Assembly: GCF_949987515.2 (NCBI RefSeq)
Contig: NC_082693.1
Location: 17,108,994-17,172,993, forward strand
From: Delphinus delphis
Taxonomy: Eukaryota > Chordata > Mammalia > Artiodactyla > Delphinidae
Length of the DNA: 64,000 bases
Direction of reading: 5' to 3'
Each line of letters opens with the position of its first letter. The first letter of the stretch is position 1. Below are positions 23,301 through 38,300 of this stretch, in pieces. Below the pieces are notes generated by a model. It searched no databases. It had not been told where the DNA came from and saw only the letters and a program-made list of their open reading frames with translations. A program made the translations under genes and the position numbers.

Positions 23301-26300
23301 GCCGACTGATCCAATGAAAATTTATTTTACTGTACATGTTTTTATATGTTGGTCACATTCTTTCTAAAGTTTAGAAATAGCATTTTCTTGTGTTAATTTT
23401 GCAAATAAAATGAAAGAAAAATAAACAACAATAATTTTTCAAAGTCAGGGACTAGAACGTATGTGATAAAATGGTTTTGTTTTGTTTTTAAAGGGTATGG
23501 GCTTTAAAAAAATTTCCATTCCAATTTCTACTGAAAGAAATTTGATTAGACAGCTGAATCTTTCATTTAGGCTTTTCCTATCACTATGAAGTTACATGGA
23601 CATGATCTTTCCTTTTCCTTCTTAATACACAGATTGCAATTCTTTATTTTTGCTTAATTTCTTGAAATTTTTTGATTAAATAAGATAGTAAGTAGTAGAC
23701 AAGATACATCAACACTGACTATCATTGACAATGATTATCATCCTCAATTTTTGGAGATGTTACACAGACAAATAAGGAAAAATTAAGAGAACTGTTTGAG
23801 AAAAGATGATCATAAGAGAAAGCATTATTATTTTTGTGGCTAAGCTAGCATAGTAAATTTAGAATTGTATTATGATGTGTTCTAGAATTAAGTAAAGTTA
23901 CAGTAAAAACCTGTGAGGTGATGGAAAACTATCTTAATTTGTGAGGGGAAAAAAAACCCTCTTATTATGCCCAAGAAGGATGGCTAATTTTACTTCTTTG
24001 TCTGCACCCAACTGGTTATATGAATATGTAAATTTTTCTTGCATTTTTTTCTCTCTGTAAAGTAAAAATCTTAATACTTATTTCTTCTAACATTAGAGTA
24101 ATATTGTGAGGGTCCATGATATAACCAAGACTTTTACTTCACTGGGAAAAAAGCTTTAAGAACATCCTGAAGTACTATTATTACTATAGCTCATTACTGT
24201 TTCATCCTAACGGCTAAGGCTTTCATGCACCTGTATGGGAATCAAAGTTTCCAGTTTACATCGTAATTCTGCTGAGCATCTCGAAACAGTTTACACATTC
24301 CTCATAACTCTTGTTTGGGATAGTAACAAAGAATAGGGTCTTTAACTTGAACAAGTGTGCTGAAATAATAATAGTAATAGTAATTAATAATACTAAAATA
24401 TACAATAATAAACTATCTTGTAGCTTTCCTGATATTTGGATAAACATAAATATTAAATTCAAGAGAAATCATATAAAATAAACTGAAACAAACTGTAGGT
24501 GCTAGGATTAAATTATAGCTAATGTTTCCAGTTGGAATATTTAGATGGTAAAGATTTTATTGGGTTGGCCAAAAAGTTTGTTTGGTTACTGAATACGTCG
24601 TTCAATAAAGTTCTTGGTGAAAATGAAAAATGTCTTATTTTTACTTTAAACCAAATGAACTTTTTGACCAACACAGTAGGAGCGACACATTTTATGGTGT
24701 GAGTGGAAAAAGTATGCAATGAAGAAATCAATGTGAAATTTCTACCTCATTAAATGACTCAAAAATACCTAAGATGAAAGAAAAGAAGCTTTGGGAGGCA
24801 AGAAGCACATCTCATATGCTGTTCAGGAACTTCGCCATCACACTGGCCCTTCAGGGACAGCTTATAGATCCTAGGGAACTTGAAAGGGAGAATCACGTTG
24901 GCAGTATATGTGAAATGTGCTACTAATCTTTTTTGAAATCATGTCATAATTTAGTCATCTTGAAACAGGAGAGTAACTATTAACTAATTATTAAATATTT
25001 CTCTGTTTCTATAACTTAAATTAGCCAAGTAGTTAATAATAAGTCAGAAATTATTGTATAATTTTGTATAATCCCTTAGAAAGTTTGTGTGAGTGTACTC
25101 ATTTCTTTTAGAGATTCACAAAATTTTCTTTTTCCTCAGGGCTCATCAATATACCTGCAGTGGCCTTTGGAATATTCTCTGGGGGGATAGTCATGAAAAA
25201 ATTCAGAATCAGTGTGTGTGGAGCCGCAAAGCTCTACTTGGGATCATCTGTCCTTGGGTACCTCCTATTCCTTTCCCTTTTTGCATTGGGCTGTGAAAAT
25301 TCTGATGTGGCAGGACTAACAGTCTCCTACCAAGGGTATGTTCACTCATTAAGTAATGTGAGGAGATTGCCTTGTTTAATCAAATTATTGATAGAGTTTC
25401 AAAATAAGATAATTTAATTTTTAAGCATTGTAACTAAGAAAAAGAAGTTAATGTTTTATTATGGGATAGTGGATATTATGGAATAGTGGACAATGCTTAT
25501 GACATGTAAGCTGTTATTGTCACCAAAATCTGTCATTTCCTTTGAATTTGAATGTGTTAGAGAAATATAAAGAATGCCAAATCCACATCTTACTTTAGGG
25601 CAGCAACCTGATAGTGGAAAGTACAGACCTTGAATTTGGCCTCTGCCCATTCTTAGTGAAGTGACATTGTACGAATTATTTAACGTAGCCTCAACTTTTG
25701 CATTTTAAAAATAGAAATAATAACTGCCTCTTAAGGTTTTGTAAGGCGAGATGATATACACGAAAGTGATTAGTTCTTACCTGGCACAAAATAGATGTGC
25801 CACTCATGGAAACAACTGTATTTTTTTTCTTTGAACACCTAGATAACTGGAATGGTCTCTGGGCCACACTTTATAGTCTCTGTTACTCAAATCAAGGGAA
25901 ATTTCAGGAGAAAATGGCTATGCCTCAACCCAGTGACCCACATTCCAGCTCTCTTTAGCTCTCTGCAGCTGATCACAAGAATATTTATTGATGCTTTCAG
26001 ACTTATGCCATCCTGCCTGGGGTGGGTGATTAGTTTCCAGGGCCTAAAGGCTGGGTCTTAAAACTACTTCACCCTTCCCCTCCAAGAGTCCTTGCTATCA
26101 CTCTACCCTGAACCTGAGTTACCAGAGGCAGTTCTCTTCATCCTTCTACCTATCTATACATTATTTGTTTAAAAAAAAATTATTGAGCTGCTACTAGTTG
26201 CCAGGCCAGCCTCCCTGATTGTATCTGCCTGACTGCCTAAAATTCCACCTGTGGTTCAAAGGCCAGCACTCCTGACATTATGTTCTGTTTCCTGATGGTT

Positions 26301-29300
26301 CAGTTGTTTCTTGCTCACTGCTTGCTCTCCAGCTTCCTTCCACATTTATCTGTCTTGTGTTCATGTTCCATCATCTTCACTATCCTGGTTTCCCCTGTTA
26401 AGTGAACATCAATTATACTTTTGCCATCTAAAATGTTTGGAAAATTAATGAATGCAAAGTTCATATATCGTTGCTTCTAAGAGTTATCAAAGCAACAGTT
26501 AGACTTAATGGAGTGTAGTGTTGCCTTGGTAACAGTGAGCAATGTAGATTAAGAATGTTAGTTGTAGCTGCAAGAAGATTCTGGAGCGAGGAGAAGCCCT
26601 GTGCCATCTTTTACTATCCCTAAGATCCTCATGGTGGATGGACAGTGGTAAAGTACTTTATATTTTTCAATTTAGAAAACACCTTAGTTTTATTATCTCA
26701 CTTCTACCTTCAGATGCCTTTATGAAGTAAGTTTTTTTACCCGCGTTTAAAGGGAACTGAGATTAGAAAGGTCAAGTAACTTCCTCAAAGTATAATGTTC
26801 TTTCTACGACATTATGCTATCTTTAAGCCAAAGCAAATATGTAAGTAGACAACAACAGAAAAATTTTGAGATTTACATTAAAAGTATACTCAGATGATAA
26901 TAAAAGATTAAATATTTTTATACAAAATAATTATTCATTGAATACTAGCCCCTGAAAGCAGTTCATCTCAAAAGACTATAACTATATTGCAATAATGCTA
27001 TCATTGTTTAAAACTCCTCTTTTGAAATTGCTTTCCATGTCTTTTTAGAATATTCTCAACAGTGGCAAAGATTTAACCTTTAAGAGCAGCTTTGTTATTG
27101 GAAGGAGCCAAAGAAAAGGCAACATCACTGGGGAAATCTCTCCCCTCCCAACATGGCTATTTTGAAAGAAAAATCTCATTTGAGCATAAACATTCTGGCA
27201 TATTTGATAAAACTCGTAATTAAAAATTTAAATAACAACTCTACTGTCAACACATTCTACATAAAACATATATGCAATTAATTTCTGCTTCAAGATTGCC
27301 CTAAGTGATAAATTTAATGTACCTTCAGTAATATAAAAGAATTGGCTTTATAAAATAAACATGCTCTCCAGGGGTTATTCAGAGTTTCTTTGTTCCACAA
27401 GGCTGTTTTGATTCTGGACATTAAACAGGAACACTATAGATAAGCTTTAGATATGATAGTGGAAGAAATTTTTCTTCTGCAATGATGAGAATAAGTCTGA
27501 CACAAGACAAAAATGTAGACTCCAGAGGCCTGGAAGGGTTCTAATTCTGGGTTTGTCACTAACAAACGTGAATTTGAGCAAATTATCTGCCTACTTTGGA
27601 CCTGACTTTCCTGATTTGCCCAATGAGAAGTTGGCCTAGATCACACCCACAGTTCTTTTAGCTCTAACCTTCTAAAATCTCAGCCCTACCAGTGTCCATA
27701 GTGGCCTGATTCTAGGCTTTCAAAGACACATTTATACTTTCAGATACTACAACACAGTCTCAGTTAAAACTTAATGCCTTAGAGAAGAGAATAAGATGAC
27801 ATATTCCTGGATGACTTCTTAGGAGGCGCAGTTAAATCCCCTTTCATCCTGCTAGAAGACATCTCAAAGGTCTTTTGCTTTTACATTTGAGGTGACAAAG
27901 TCCATAGTAGTTCTATGAGATGGAATATTATATAAGTTATTATATTGATATATAATAAGAGTAATGTCATAAATTGCTCTTAAGGTTTACTTTACTTTTC
28001 TATCTCGTTAGTCTTTTTCATACATCACTGCACAGAAAAATATTAGAAGATTCTAGAGTCAGTAGATGTTAGTAAAAGCCATCAGCCAAGAACTGGATAT
28101 CATGTGAAGTTGTAAACCTAGAAAGTTAACTTTCAAGAGAAAGCTATTCAGTAGTGGATTCACATTTAATGATCAGAAGCTGGCATTTCTGATGACAATT
28201 GTGTTCCCCCAAAGCAAACGTTGTTGGCAGTGCCATTTATGTCACCCAAGAACATTGATTTTTGAAAGTATTAGGGTGCTGCCTACTAAGAGGTAATATT
28301 TTATACCATTACATTTCTTTTCAGAACCAAACCTGTCTCTTATCATGAACGAGCTCTCTTTTCAGATTGCAACTCAAGATGCAAATGTTCAGAGACAAAA
28401 TGGGAACCCATGTGTGGTGCAAATGGAATTACATACGCATCGGCTTGCCTTGCTGGTTGTCAAACCTCCACCGGGAGTGGAAAGACTACTGTAAGACATC
28501 TTCTCTAAAGTGTGTGACCACAGGCCTGCGACAATGCTTAACTGTACAATCCTATGGGGGCTCAGGGACCAACCTAGGAGCAGACCACACCGGTCGAATC
28601 CCTGGCTTTGACTCTCCCCTTGTTCTTTTGTGTGGAGACAGGAAATATAAGCATCGCTAGTAGAACTAGAGTTGTTGGAAGAATTAGCGTCAGAATTAGA
28701 ATAATGAAATAGGCTGGAGGAACTCTGTAATTATATAATCTAGTTCTCTCATTTTGTTTATAAGGAATGTTAGCTTCAAATGAGAAAGTCTCAGTCACAA
28801 GATCATATAATAACATCTGCATTGGGATCCATCTCTCCTGACCCCTGGTCCTTGCAGGTTTTAGAGGACAGGGCAAACAGAGGCCAGTATTAGGAAGTCA
28901 AGCCCAAAAGGTCTAGACCCAGGGGTCAGGGGTCCAATTGTGAGGAGGTTGATGGTTCTGGGACAGCTCTGCCCGAGATATCAAGCCAATGTGCGTAATG
29001 ACTAAAAGAGTAGGTGGCTGGAATGAAGGGTTCCTATAGGGTGTAAGAGGAAGATGAGGTTGGAACTATAGGTAGGAAACCAGTTGTGAATATTATGTAC
29101 TTCAATCATTAATAGGTTCATCCCTCTAATCACACCTTTACATCCCTGTCCCAAGCAGAGACTCTTCCTTACACTCGTTGTGTATATGGCACAGTGACTG
29201 GATGGTTTTATACTTGTGGCTGATGAAATCTGCCTGTATTTGACAGTCCTAGAGGGCTGAAAATTAAACCACACATATATTTACGTATTTTTATCAACTA

Positions 29301-32300
29301 GATAAGAATGCTTAGGCAAACACTTCTGTAGACAAATTCATCCTTGTTGATTTTCTGTTTATTGTTATTTTCGACATTTTATTCAGAGAAGAAAGGATTG
29401 GTCTCTAGCAACAGTGATATAAGACCACCCACCCATCTGAAATCTGAGTTTTCACCTTCCCTTCCTTTTCTTCCTTCTCTCCTTTCCTCCCCCAAGCCCG
29501 ATCTTTGGCCACTACTCCTTGGCCCAAACTGCTTGAAGGTTTTTCTTTCCTTTTTCTCTTTTACTTTGGATTTACTTTTTTTTTTTAATTGAAGTACAGT
29601 TATTTACAATGTTGTGTTCATTACTGCTGTATAGCAAGGTGGTTCAGTTATACATATATATACATTCTTTTTAAAAAAATATTCTTTTCCTTTATTATCA
29701 TAGGATATTGAATATAGTTCCCAGTGCTATAGAGTAGGACCTTGTTGTTTATCCATTCTATATTATAATAGCTTATATATGCTAACCCCAACCTCTCACT
29801 CCATCCCTCCCCTAAACCCTTCCCCCTTGGCAACCACCAGTCTGTTCTCTATGTCTGTGATTCTGTTTCTGTTTCATAGATAGGTTCATTTGTGTCACAT
29901 TTTGGTTCCACATATAAGGGATATCATATGGCATTTCTCTTTCTCTTTCTTACTTACTTCACTTAATATGATAATCTCTAGTTGCACTGGAAGATTTTTC
30001 TTAACCAGACTTTCCATTTATTGAAAACACTGCATGCCAGAGACCTAAAGTGTGTGTGCTGGCCATGTAACTCCCTAGAAGAATTGCTCAGCAGAGAAAA
30101 TAGGAAAGCCATGAGGCCCGGGTAGACTCACCATGTTTGAGGGCATAGGCACCCACGTGTGTGGCTGAAGTAGAGGGAGAGGAGGAAGATCATTGGGTGA
30201 TGAGATCAGAGTGGGATTCAGGAGCTGCATCATGGATAGTGTGGAAGCCACTATAAGGATTTGGGATTTTATCCAAGTACAATGGGAAGTCATTGGAAGG
30301 TTGAGAATAGTGATGCAATCTGACTGCTATTTTTAAAGGCTCACTTGGGTTATTGTGGAAAAGAGAGTAGAAACATGTTGAACATGAAGAGACCATTGCG
30401 ATAATCAAAGCAAGCAAAAATGGTGGCTTAGACTTAGAAGTGGTAGAGAAGAACATAAGGTACTGTTGGATTTGGTGGGATTTGCTTGGAGATGGTTCTA
30501 TAGGTTCAACAGTTTGTAGACCATCTGCTCTTTGGATAATGAAATGTTGTCTCTCTAGATTTTGCTTTGCTTGATATATTCTAACACAGAAAAATAAAAA
30601 TTTCCCCATTGTTTATGAAATAAATGTATACTATAAATTCTTTTAAAATAAATAGTTGCCTTTAATTTTATATACAAGTTACCTCAATAACTGGATTTTT
30701 CCCTATTGTGTTACAGATATTTAATAACTGCACCTGTGTGGGAATTGCCACCTCAAAATCAGGAAATTCCTCAGGCATGGTGGGCAGATGTCAAAAAGAT
30801 AATGGATGCCCCAAAATGTTTCTGTATTTCCTTGTAATTTCAGTCATCACATCCTATACTTTATCTCTAGGCGGGATACCTGGATACATATTGCTTCTGA
30901 GGTGAACACTGATTCTCCCTGCCCCAATTTTAACATGGCATACTGTGATCATCTACAGCAGTGATTTCAAACTCTGCTCTGTGGAATCATTATGATTCCT
31001 TACAGCTCTCTTAGGAAACTTGTTCTACTTTTATGCTTTTCCCACTTTAGGTTTTTATATAGATAATGTGGTTGAATAGCAGTTTTTCTGTTATAATTTA
31101 TGCTTGAATATTTTTTATTGGCTCTCCTATCCTAGATCTCGATAAAATATATAAGTAAATTCAAATTTTAAAATATTAGTTTGGGGCTTCCCTGGTGGCG
31201 CAGTGGTTGAGAGTCCACCTGCCGATGCAGGGGACACGGGTTCGTACCCCAGTCCGGGAGGATCCCACATGCCACGGAGCGGCTGGGCCCGTGAGCCATG
31301 GCCGCTGAGCCTGCGCGCCCGGAGCCTGTGCTCCACAACGGGAGAGGCCGCAGCAGTGAGAGGCCCACGTACTGCGGGGGGAAAAAAAAAAAAAAAAAGT
31401 TTTGTAACAAGTATTTTCAGTGATAAAATTTTCCTCCTCATTGAATTAGTGTTGCAAGTATTACTGTTAAACAACTGATTGAAATCACCTAAAGATATTA
31501 CAAATTTTGATAAAATTGTTAAACATGAGAAGTCAAATTTTATTGTAAATCAATCTTTTATGAGATGGATTATGTGATTTTGAAATTAATTCATATATCA
31601 AAAGATGGATATTAAGTTTTTCTAAAATGAAACTAATCAAAATATTGCATATAGCTTTAATTTCCCAAAACTTATATTATAGAAATTGATTAGGAAAGAT
31701 CTACAGAAGATAGGTTCTAACATCCACAAATCTGTTTTTGTAAAAGGGTTTAAGGAGAACATGAGATATTGATGCTTTCAAATGGAAACATGGGTTTGAT
31801 GGGAAAGCATTGCCCCAGAATTCTCAGACCAGGATCATTCTTCATGGGTACCTATTTCTCCAACATTTGCTTACCTTGTGCCAAGTAGTCACCTGGGCCA
31901 AGTGAATAATCAGGCCAATAGAGGAAGAATTTTCCTTACCACCAGTCCCTCAAATGCACCACACTTTATTTTGATGTCAGAAGGAAATGTCATTTGCTTC
32001 AAGGGGAAGAGTTGTAATTTTTGACTCTTTTAAAGCAGAGACTAAATATTATACATATGAAGAACTTACTACCATGGTTAACACTCAGTAGTTATTATAT
32101 ATCCTGATTATACATCTAAAATCTATAGGCCAATCCATCAGTTAAAGTTATACAGTCATATTAAGGATGGTCTTGTTATTTTAGGTACTTTTGTACTTGA
32201 CTGGTAAATTCAGGTCCCCACTATTTAGCAAAAACACTTAGCATGTCACAATGATTCTGATTCAACTTGAGTCAATAGGGTCCTGTGCTTTTAGACCAAA

Positions 32301-35300
32301 CCCCACAAAAACTAGTTATAGGTTATTAATCCTTTACTGTGCCTCAAATTCTTATAATTTCTTAGAATTTATTTCCCTGTGAGTCCTTGTTATTTTACTG
32401 ATTAAATTTGATTTTACTTTAACACCATTTGAATATGTCATGTAAGAGTGATTTACCTTTTAGAAATATTAACTATAAATTCCTCGATACACTGCATATA
32501 ATGGAACAAGGCTTTTACATAATTTGCTTTCCCTATGCTAGAATACTAGTGGGTTCTCCATAAATGCTACTTGAATTCTAACATCATTTCATGTGTGTTC
32601 AGTAGATTATCACTGACATTACTATTTGCTTTAATGTACTATTATATTTTTTGTCATAATGCTTTTGTTGATTTTAGGTGCATTAAGCCACAACTTAAGT
32701 CTTTTGCCCTGGGTATCTACACCTTAGCAGTAAGAGTTCTTGGTAAGTATAATCTATGCTTTAATTATGGTAGCCATTACAAGTGTATTTTGAATAATTT
32801 TCTAAATATTTTTACAGAATTATGACACAAAACTAAATGATGTCAGTAGTAGATCCCTGTTCCTTTAATCTTCTTCCCTCCTTCATATCTTTCTTCCCTC
32901 CCTCTTTTCCTTGACTACTCTCTTCCTTTTTTTCAGAAATATTGAGAACCAATGCTGTACCCATGATAAAGTGATCTTATAAGAGTAGTGACATTTTTTA
33001 ACAATCTTGTCTCTTCTAGCATGGGTCTAGTGTCAAAAAATCCACTGCTGTTATAAAAGAGCCCTCTGAGAGGAAAGCAAAAATTGAATCAGTAAGAAAA
33101 GCTGAAGTCTAAATATAATTTTTTAAATTATTAGATGGAAGGAATTCTTTTGAGCTACTCTCAATACTAGGATACATCATTGGTAGAAAGATAAGATCAT
33201 TCAAACAATCAAAGTGTGGTTTTGAATTCACAATTTGTTAAATGTAATAGGAATGGTTTCTTCTGACTACCAGACTTTTCAATATTCATTAGTTAAAACC
33301 CATAAAAAACAGAGTGATTAAGTGAGATGAGGTTTTTGTCCTTAAAGAGTTTATATTATAAAGAAGATAGTAAAACCATTGTAGATGTTCCTCTGTAACT
33401 TGACAGAGAGGAACTACCTGGAAGAAAAACAAATTCAGAACTTTAAATAAATGTGGTTTACATAAATCTTGATCTAAAAATGGATATACGTGAAGATCGA
33501 ATATAATCCTGATAAAATTGGGAAAACAACAAAAATGGAGGTTTATGCCATCATGGCTGGCTCTAATTCTACAATATAAAAACAGAGATTATCTAGAAAA
33601 AAGGCTATTGAGCCTGAAGTACATCCCTGGCTGTAATTAGTCTATCTACCTCCCTTTGAGAACACAGATATAACCTACAGTGTGAAAAAGATCTCAAGTA
33701 AAAGAAATAATTCATGAAGTTGATTCCATAAAAATGAAAATATACTTAATACTGTATGATACCATTTATATGTGGAATCTAAAAAATACAGCAAACTAGC
33801 AAGCATAACCCAAAAAAAGTAGACTCACAGATATAGAGAACAAACTAGTGGTTACCAGTGGTGGGGGGGCAATATAGGGGTGAGGGAGTGGTAGATACAA
33901 ACTACTGGGTATAAGATGGGCTCAAGGATATATTATACAACATGGGGAATATAGCCAATATTTTATAAATGGAAAGTAACCTTGAAAATTGTATAAAAAA
34001 TAAAAATATATATATACTTGAAAATGAGAAAAATATCATAAAGCAAACGACAAACTACATACAATTTTTTTGCAATTTATATAACAGACAGGTGGCTAAT
34101 ATCCCTATTATAAGGAGAACACCTAAGTACTGAGAACAAAAAGATCAACACCCTAAGAGAAAATGGGGTAAAAGATATAAACAACCATTTCATGGGAAAA
34201 TAAATATAAATACCTCTTAATATATAACAAGATGGTAAAGACTCCTCATAATAAGAAGAGTACAAATTAAAACTACACTGATACTGATTCTTACTTATCA
34301 GATAGGCAAATTACCAAATGTTGTTTGTCATGTATTACAATACAAATAGAAAATCGATACACTTATACACTGCTGTTGTGAAAATTATACTATTTCTGGA
34401 GAGGGATATTTGGCAATAACTAACAAAATTACATATAGACTTACTTATCTTTTGACCTAGCAATCCCACTTCTAGGAATTGATGTCAAAAATGTGCTAGC
34501 AAAAGTATGAAGTAAGTCTAATCTTATGGATGTTCAATCACTGTGACATTAGTTATAATAGGAAAAGACTACAAGCAGTCTAAATGTACATCAGTAGGAG
34601 ACTGGTTAACTCAACTACAGTAAACCCACATAATAGAATACTATGCAGCTGTATGGACAAATGGGGAAAATCTCTCTCTAATGTTACCAAGTATATTAGT
34701 CAGTACTGGCTGTCATAACAAAACACCCTGGATTGAGGGGCTTAAACAACAGGAAGTTATTTTCTCATAGTTCTGAAAGCTGTAAAGTCCAAGATCAATG
34801 TGCCAATAGGGTTGGTGTCTGGTGAGACCTCTCTTCCTTATTTGCAGATGGCCATTTTCCCACTGTACATACCCTGGATCTTTTCTCAGTGCACAGAGAA
34901 AGAGAGACCTTTGGTGTCTCTTCCTCTTCTTATAAGGACACCATTCCTATCAGATTGGGGCCCCACCTTTATGACCTCATTTAACCTTAATTATCTTCCT
35001 ACTTTTTCCACATGCAATCACATTGGGAGTTAGGGCTACAACATATGAATTTTGGAGGGACACAATTCATATCAAGTGATCTCCAGTATATGCTTTTAAG
35101 TGAAAGAAAGCAAAATGTAGAACAATGTATATAGTGATTCATTTGGTGTAAGTACAGAAAGGTGGAAATATTATATACACACACACAGAGGTATTTGCTC
35201 TTATTAACAAAAAGAAACAATGGAAGCATAAACTAAAAACTAATACTATTTTTATAAAAACTTTACCTGTTAGGGAAGAAAGGAAAAAGGGGAGAGAAAA

Positions 35301-38300
35301 CAGGATGGAAATGAGACTTTGTAAATGTAACTGTTGTATAATTTTTAATTTGAAAGCATGCAAAAATTTTATATAATTTAAAATAATTAAATTAACAGAA
35401 CCAAAGAAATTCTTAAAACAAACCAAAACTAACTCTATATTATATGGGTGACATAACCATACAGAAAAAAACTTTAAACTACATGGAAAATAGAATTATT
35501 ACCAAATCCCCATTGCTTCAGTACATTTTATGGTCTTGTCATTAATACTAACTTTGGCATTGTTAAAACTATTGTGTATTTTCAGGTTAAAGTAAATAAG
35601 GTATTATGTTAATATCATTAGGAATCAATATTTTCAGCATAATAGAAAAGTGATAAAAGCATAAAATATTTAAGTAAAACTCACTCTTAATTTAAACTTA
35701 AAATGTTAATATGAACTCATATAGCTTTATTTTAAAATAATGTGTATCTTATAACTCTGTCTCCTGAAAAATCTAGAATCTATTTAACCCAGGAGTAATG
35801 AGCACCCATAGCAATGAATCTGTGCTATCTAAATATCATTCCTCAATAAAGAAACCACAGCACCTTGGAGAACTGACTAAGGTCTAGGGTAGAAAATGCA
35901 TAAGATGATTGTGGGACAACTTTTGTGCAAGAAAGTGAGAAAGCTATCAAAGGGATATGTCAAAAGGACACAGGACCAATTTGAGGAGCTTGGCCTAAGG
36001 TGAGATAACTTGAAAATAATATACGTAATATAAACAATATTATTATATTAATTAATATATAACATAACTAATCATTATAATATCTGCCATGTCTTGAAAT
36101 ACAGTGAATATATAAAAAGACGTAAATCTGTAATGATACCTAAATAATTTTGGAGAATACTAGGGCATCAATTCATTATTTTAAAAACTGATAGGGGCTT
36201 CCCTGGTGGCGCAGTGGTTGAGCGTCCGCCTGCCGATGCAGGGGACCCGGGTTCGTGCCCCGGTCCGGGAGGATCCCACATGCCGCGGGGCGGCTGGGCC
36301 CGTGGGCCATGGCCGCTGGGCCTGTGCGTCCGGAGCCTCTGCTCCACAGCGGGAGAGGCCACGGCAGTGAGAGGCCCGCGTACCGCAAAAAAAAAAAAAA
36401 AAAAAAACTGATAAATGGAAAGAATTGAGCATTTATCCTGCCTTCCTTCTGTATTTCCTTCGAAATAAACTATACTTCGAAGGAATCAAATAAATAGTCA
36501 TGAAGGAAAATTCTCTTTTATAGAAAAATCCTAAATAATTTTACACAAGGAATAATATAATTTTTAACCATCTGTTTTGCAACCTCATCAACATTTGCTG
36601 AGAGCTATAGGTGAAAATGGATGAAAAACTTCATAATGGAGGGCATAGCCTGAGTCTCAGATCCATTTTAACATTACAAAGAGTGGCAAGTAGACAGCAT
36701 GTGACTTCTGCCAGAACACACAGAACCACCTGTGCCTTGTTCCTGCCAGAGTCTATGCAGGAGCTAACTACCAGGTTATTGGAGAAATGAAGGATAGGAG
36801 AACAAAGTAAATGACGTCATGAAGAAGCAATCAGTCAAATCCAGACTGCGGCATGTTCTACAGGACAAATGTCTTCAAAAGTCATTAGTATGAAAAAAGA
36901 AAGTTGGAGAAGAAGCTGATATAAAGAGCCATCAACTAAATTTTTTTAAATAGATCTTTACTGGAGTATAATTGCTTCACAATACTGTGTTAGTTTCTGT
37001 TGCACAACAAAGCGATTCAGCCGTATGCATACACATGCCCATGTCCCCTCCCTCTTGAGCCTCCCTCCCATCCTCCCTATCCCACCCCTCTAGGTCATCT
37101 CAAAGCACAGAGCTGATCTCCCTGTGCTATGCTGCTGCTTCCCACCAGCCAACTATTTTACATTCAGTAGTGTACATATGTCAATGCTACTCTCACTTCG
37201 CCCCAGCTTCGCCCTCCCACCCCATGTCAAGTCCATTCTCTATGTCTACCTCTTTATTCCTGCCTACCTGGTTTGAATCCTGATTAGAATGATCCGACTC
37301 TAAAACAATGCTTTGAAGACATTCAGAAAAGTTTGAATGTGGATTTTTGATAGGATTAAAGAAATTATAAAATGTGTCATGTGTTAAATGGCAGAGTGAT
37401 ATATTTTTTAAAATGTCAGAGATGATTTCTGAAATACATATAAGGAGAATGACGTGATATCTGAGGTATCTCTTAAAATATTAAAAAAAAAGTTTCTGGA
37501 TGCACGTCGGGTTGTGGGACTGGAGAGAGATAACACAGGGGTGGCAAGATATTGATATCAATAATTGTTAAAGTTAGTGACGGTACATGAGGTTGTATTA
37601 CATCATCCTCTCTAATTCTGTGAATGTCTGAATTTCCCATTATGAAAATTTTAAAACATACAGAAGAAGGCAAGCGTTTGAATCTTGAGGAACATCTTCA
37701 CGTTATTAAGAGCAATGTAAAGTTAGTTATCACCTAAATGTTTTTCAGTGGCAAATAATCTATTTAGATGGACTGTATATAAAGAGAATTTTTATTTAAG
37801 ATACCAAATAATCTAAACTGACTGTTAGATATCTTTATCTATGTGATCTTCTTGCTTACAGGATTTTATGCAAAATCGGGTCAGTTAGCTCTTTTTTGAA
37901 TCTGGAATTCTTCTCATCCTGGTACAGAAAGGGAGAGACCCTTGCAAATATTTTCCTTTGTAAATGTACATCTTCCTTACAAAAAGGAAACTTATGCTAT
38001 GTCTTCAGAGCTTCTCCTATGACTTCTGTTTCTCAAAATTATCAGCTCAAAATAATCTTTATACCAGAGGCATATTTTGGGGTGACATATTCTGGTTTTC
38101 TACAGATGCCCTGTCATCTCCAAAGCAGTGAATTTTGGACTGACTGTGTTTTCCGAGAATCATTAATTATAGGCTAACCAAAAAGATATGTGTATATTTT
38201 TAGTAGCAATTATTTGTTTTTCTCACAGCAGGAATCCCAGCTCCCGTATATTTTGGAGTTTTGATTGATACTTCATGCCTCAAATGGGGATTTAAAAGAT

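Larger units (their letters stand above)
19292..25139 (+). other. SLCO1C1 intron, 5.8 kb
   Basis: Contains a 24-A tract (19791-19814), a (GT)n patch (20070-20087), an old antisense L1 interrupted by a younger sense L1 fragment (20450-22040), and a mariner MITE (24560-24676). The stretch 22050-24550 is AT-rich with nothing recognised. Confidence 0.6.
32743..38228 (+). other. SLCO1C1 intron, 5.5 kb
   Basis: Contains sense L1 relics (33720-34690), an old unassigned interspersed repeat (34693-35080), a CHR SINE (36194-36402) and an antisense L1 3' end (36941-37262). The rest is AT-rich unique sequence. The open frame at 37896-38177 has no family match. Confidence 0.6.

Noticed and set aside
30190..30609. 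139-codon minus-strand open frame
   Set aside because: It overlaps an old interspersed repeat in an intron, has no family motif and lacks splice or promoter support.
31190..31260. tRNA-like box A/B sequence as a functional tRNA gene
   Set aside because: The box A/B-like promoter (GTGGCGCAGTGG ... GGTTCGTACCC) belongs to the tRNA-derived head of CHR SINEs; no complete tRNA cloverleaf with anticodon arm is present.
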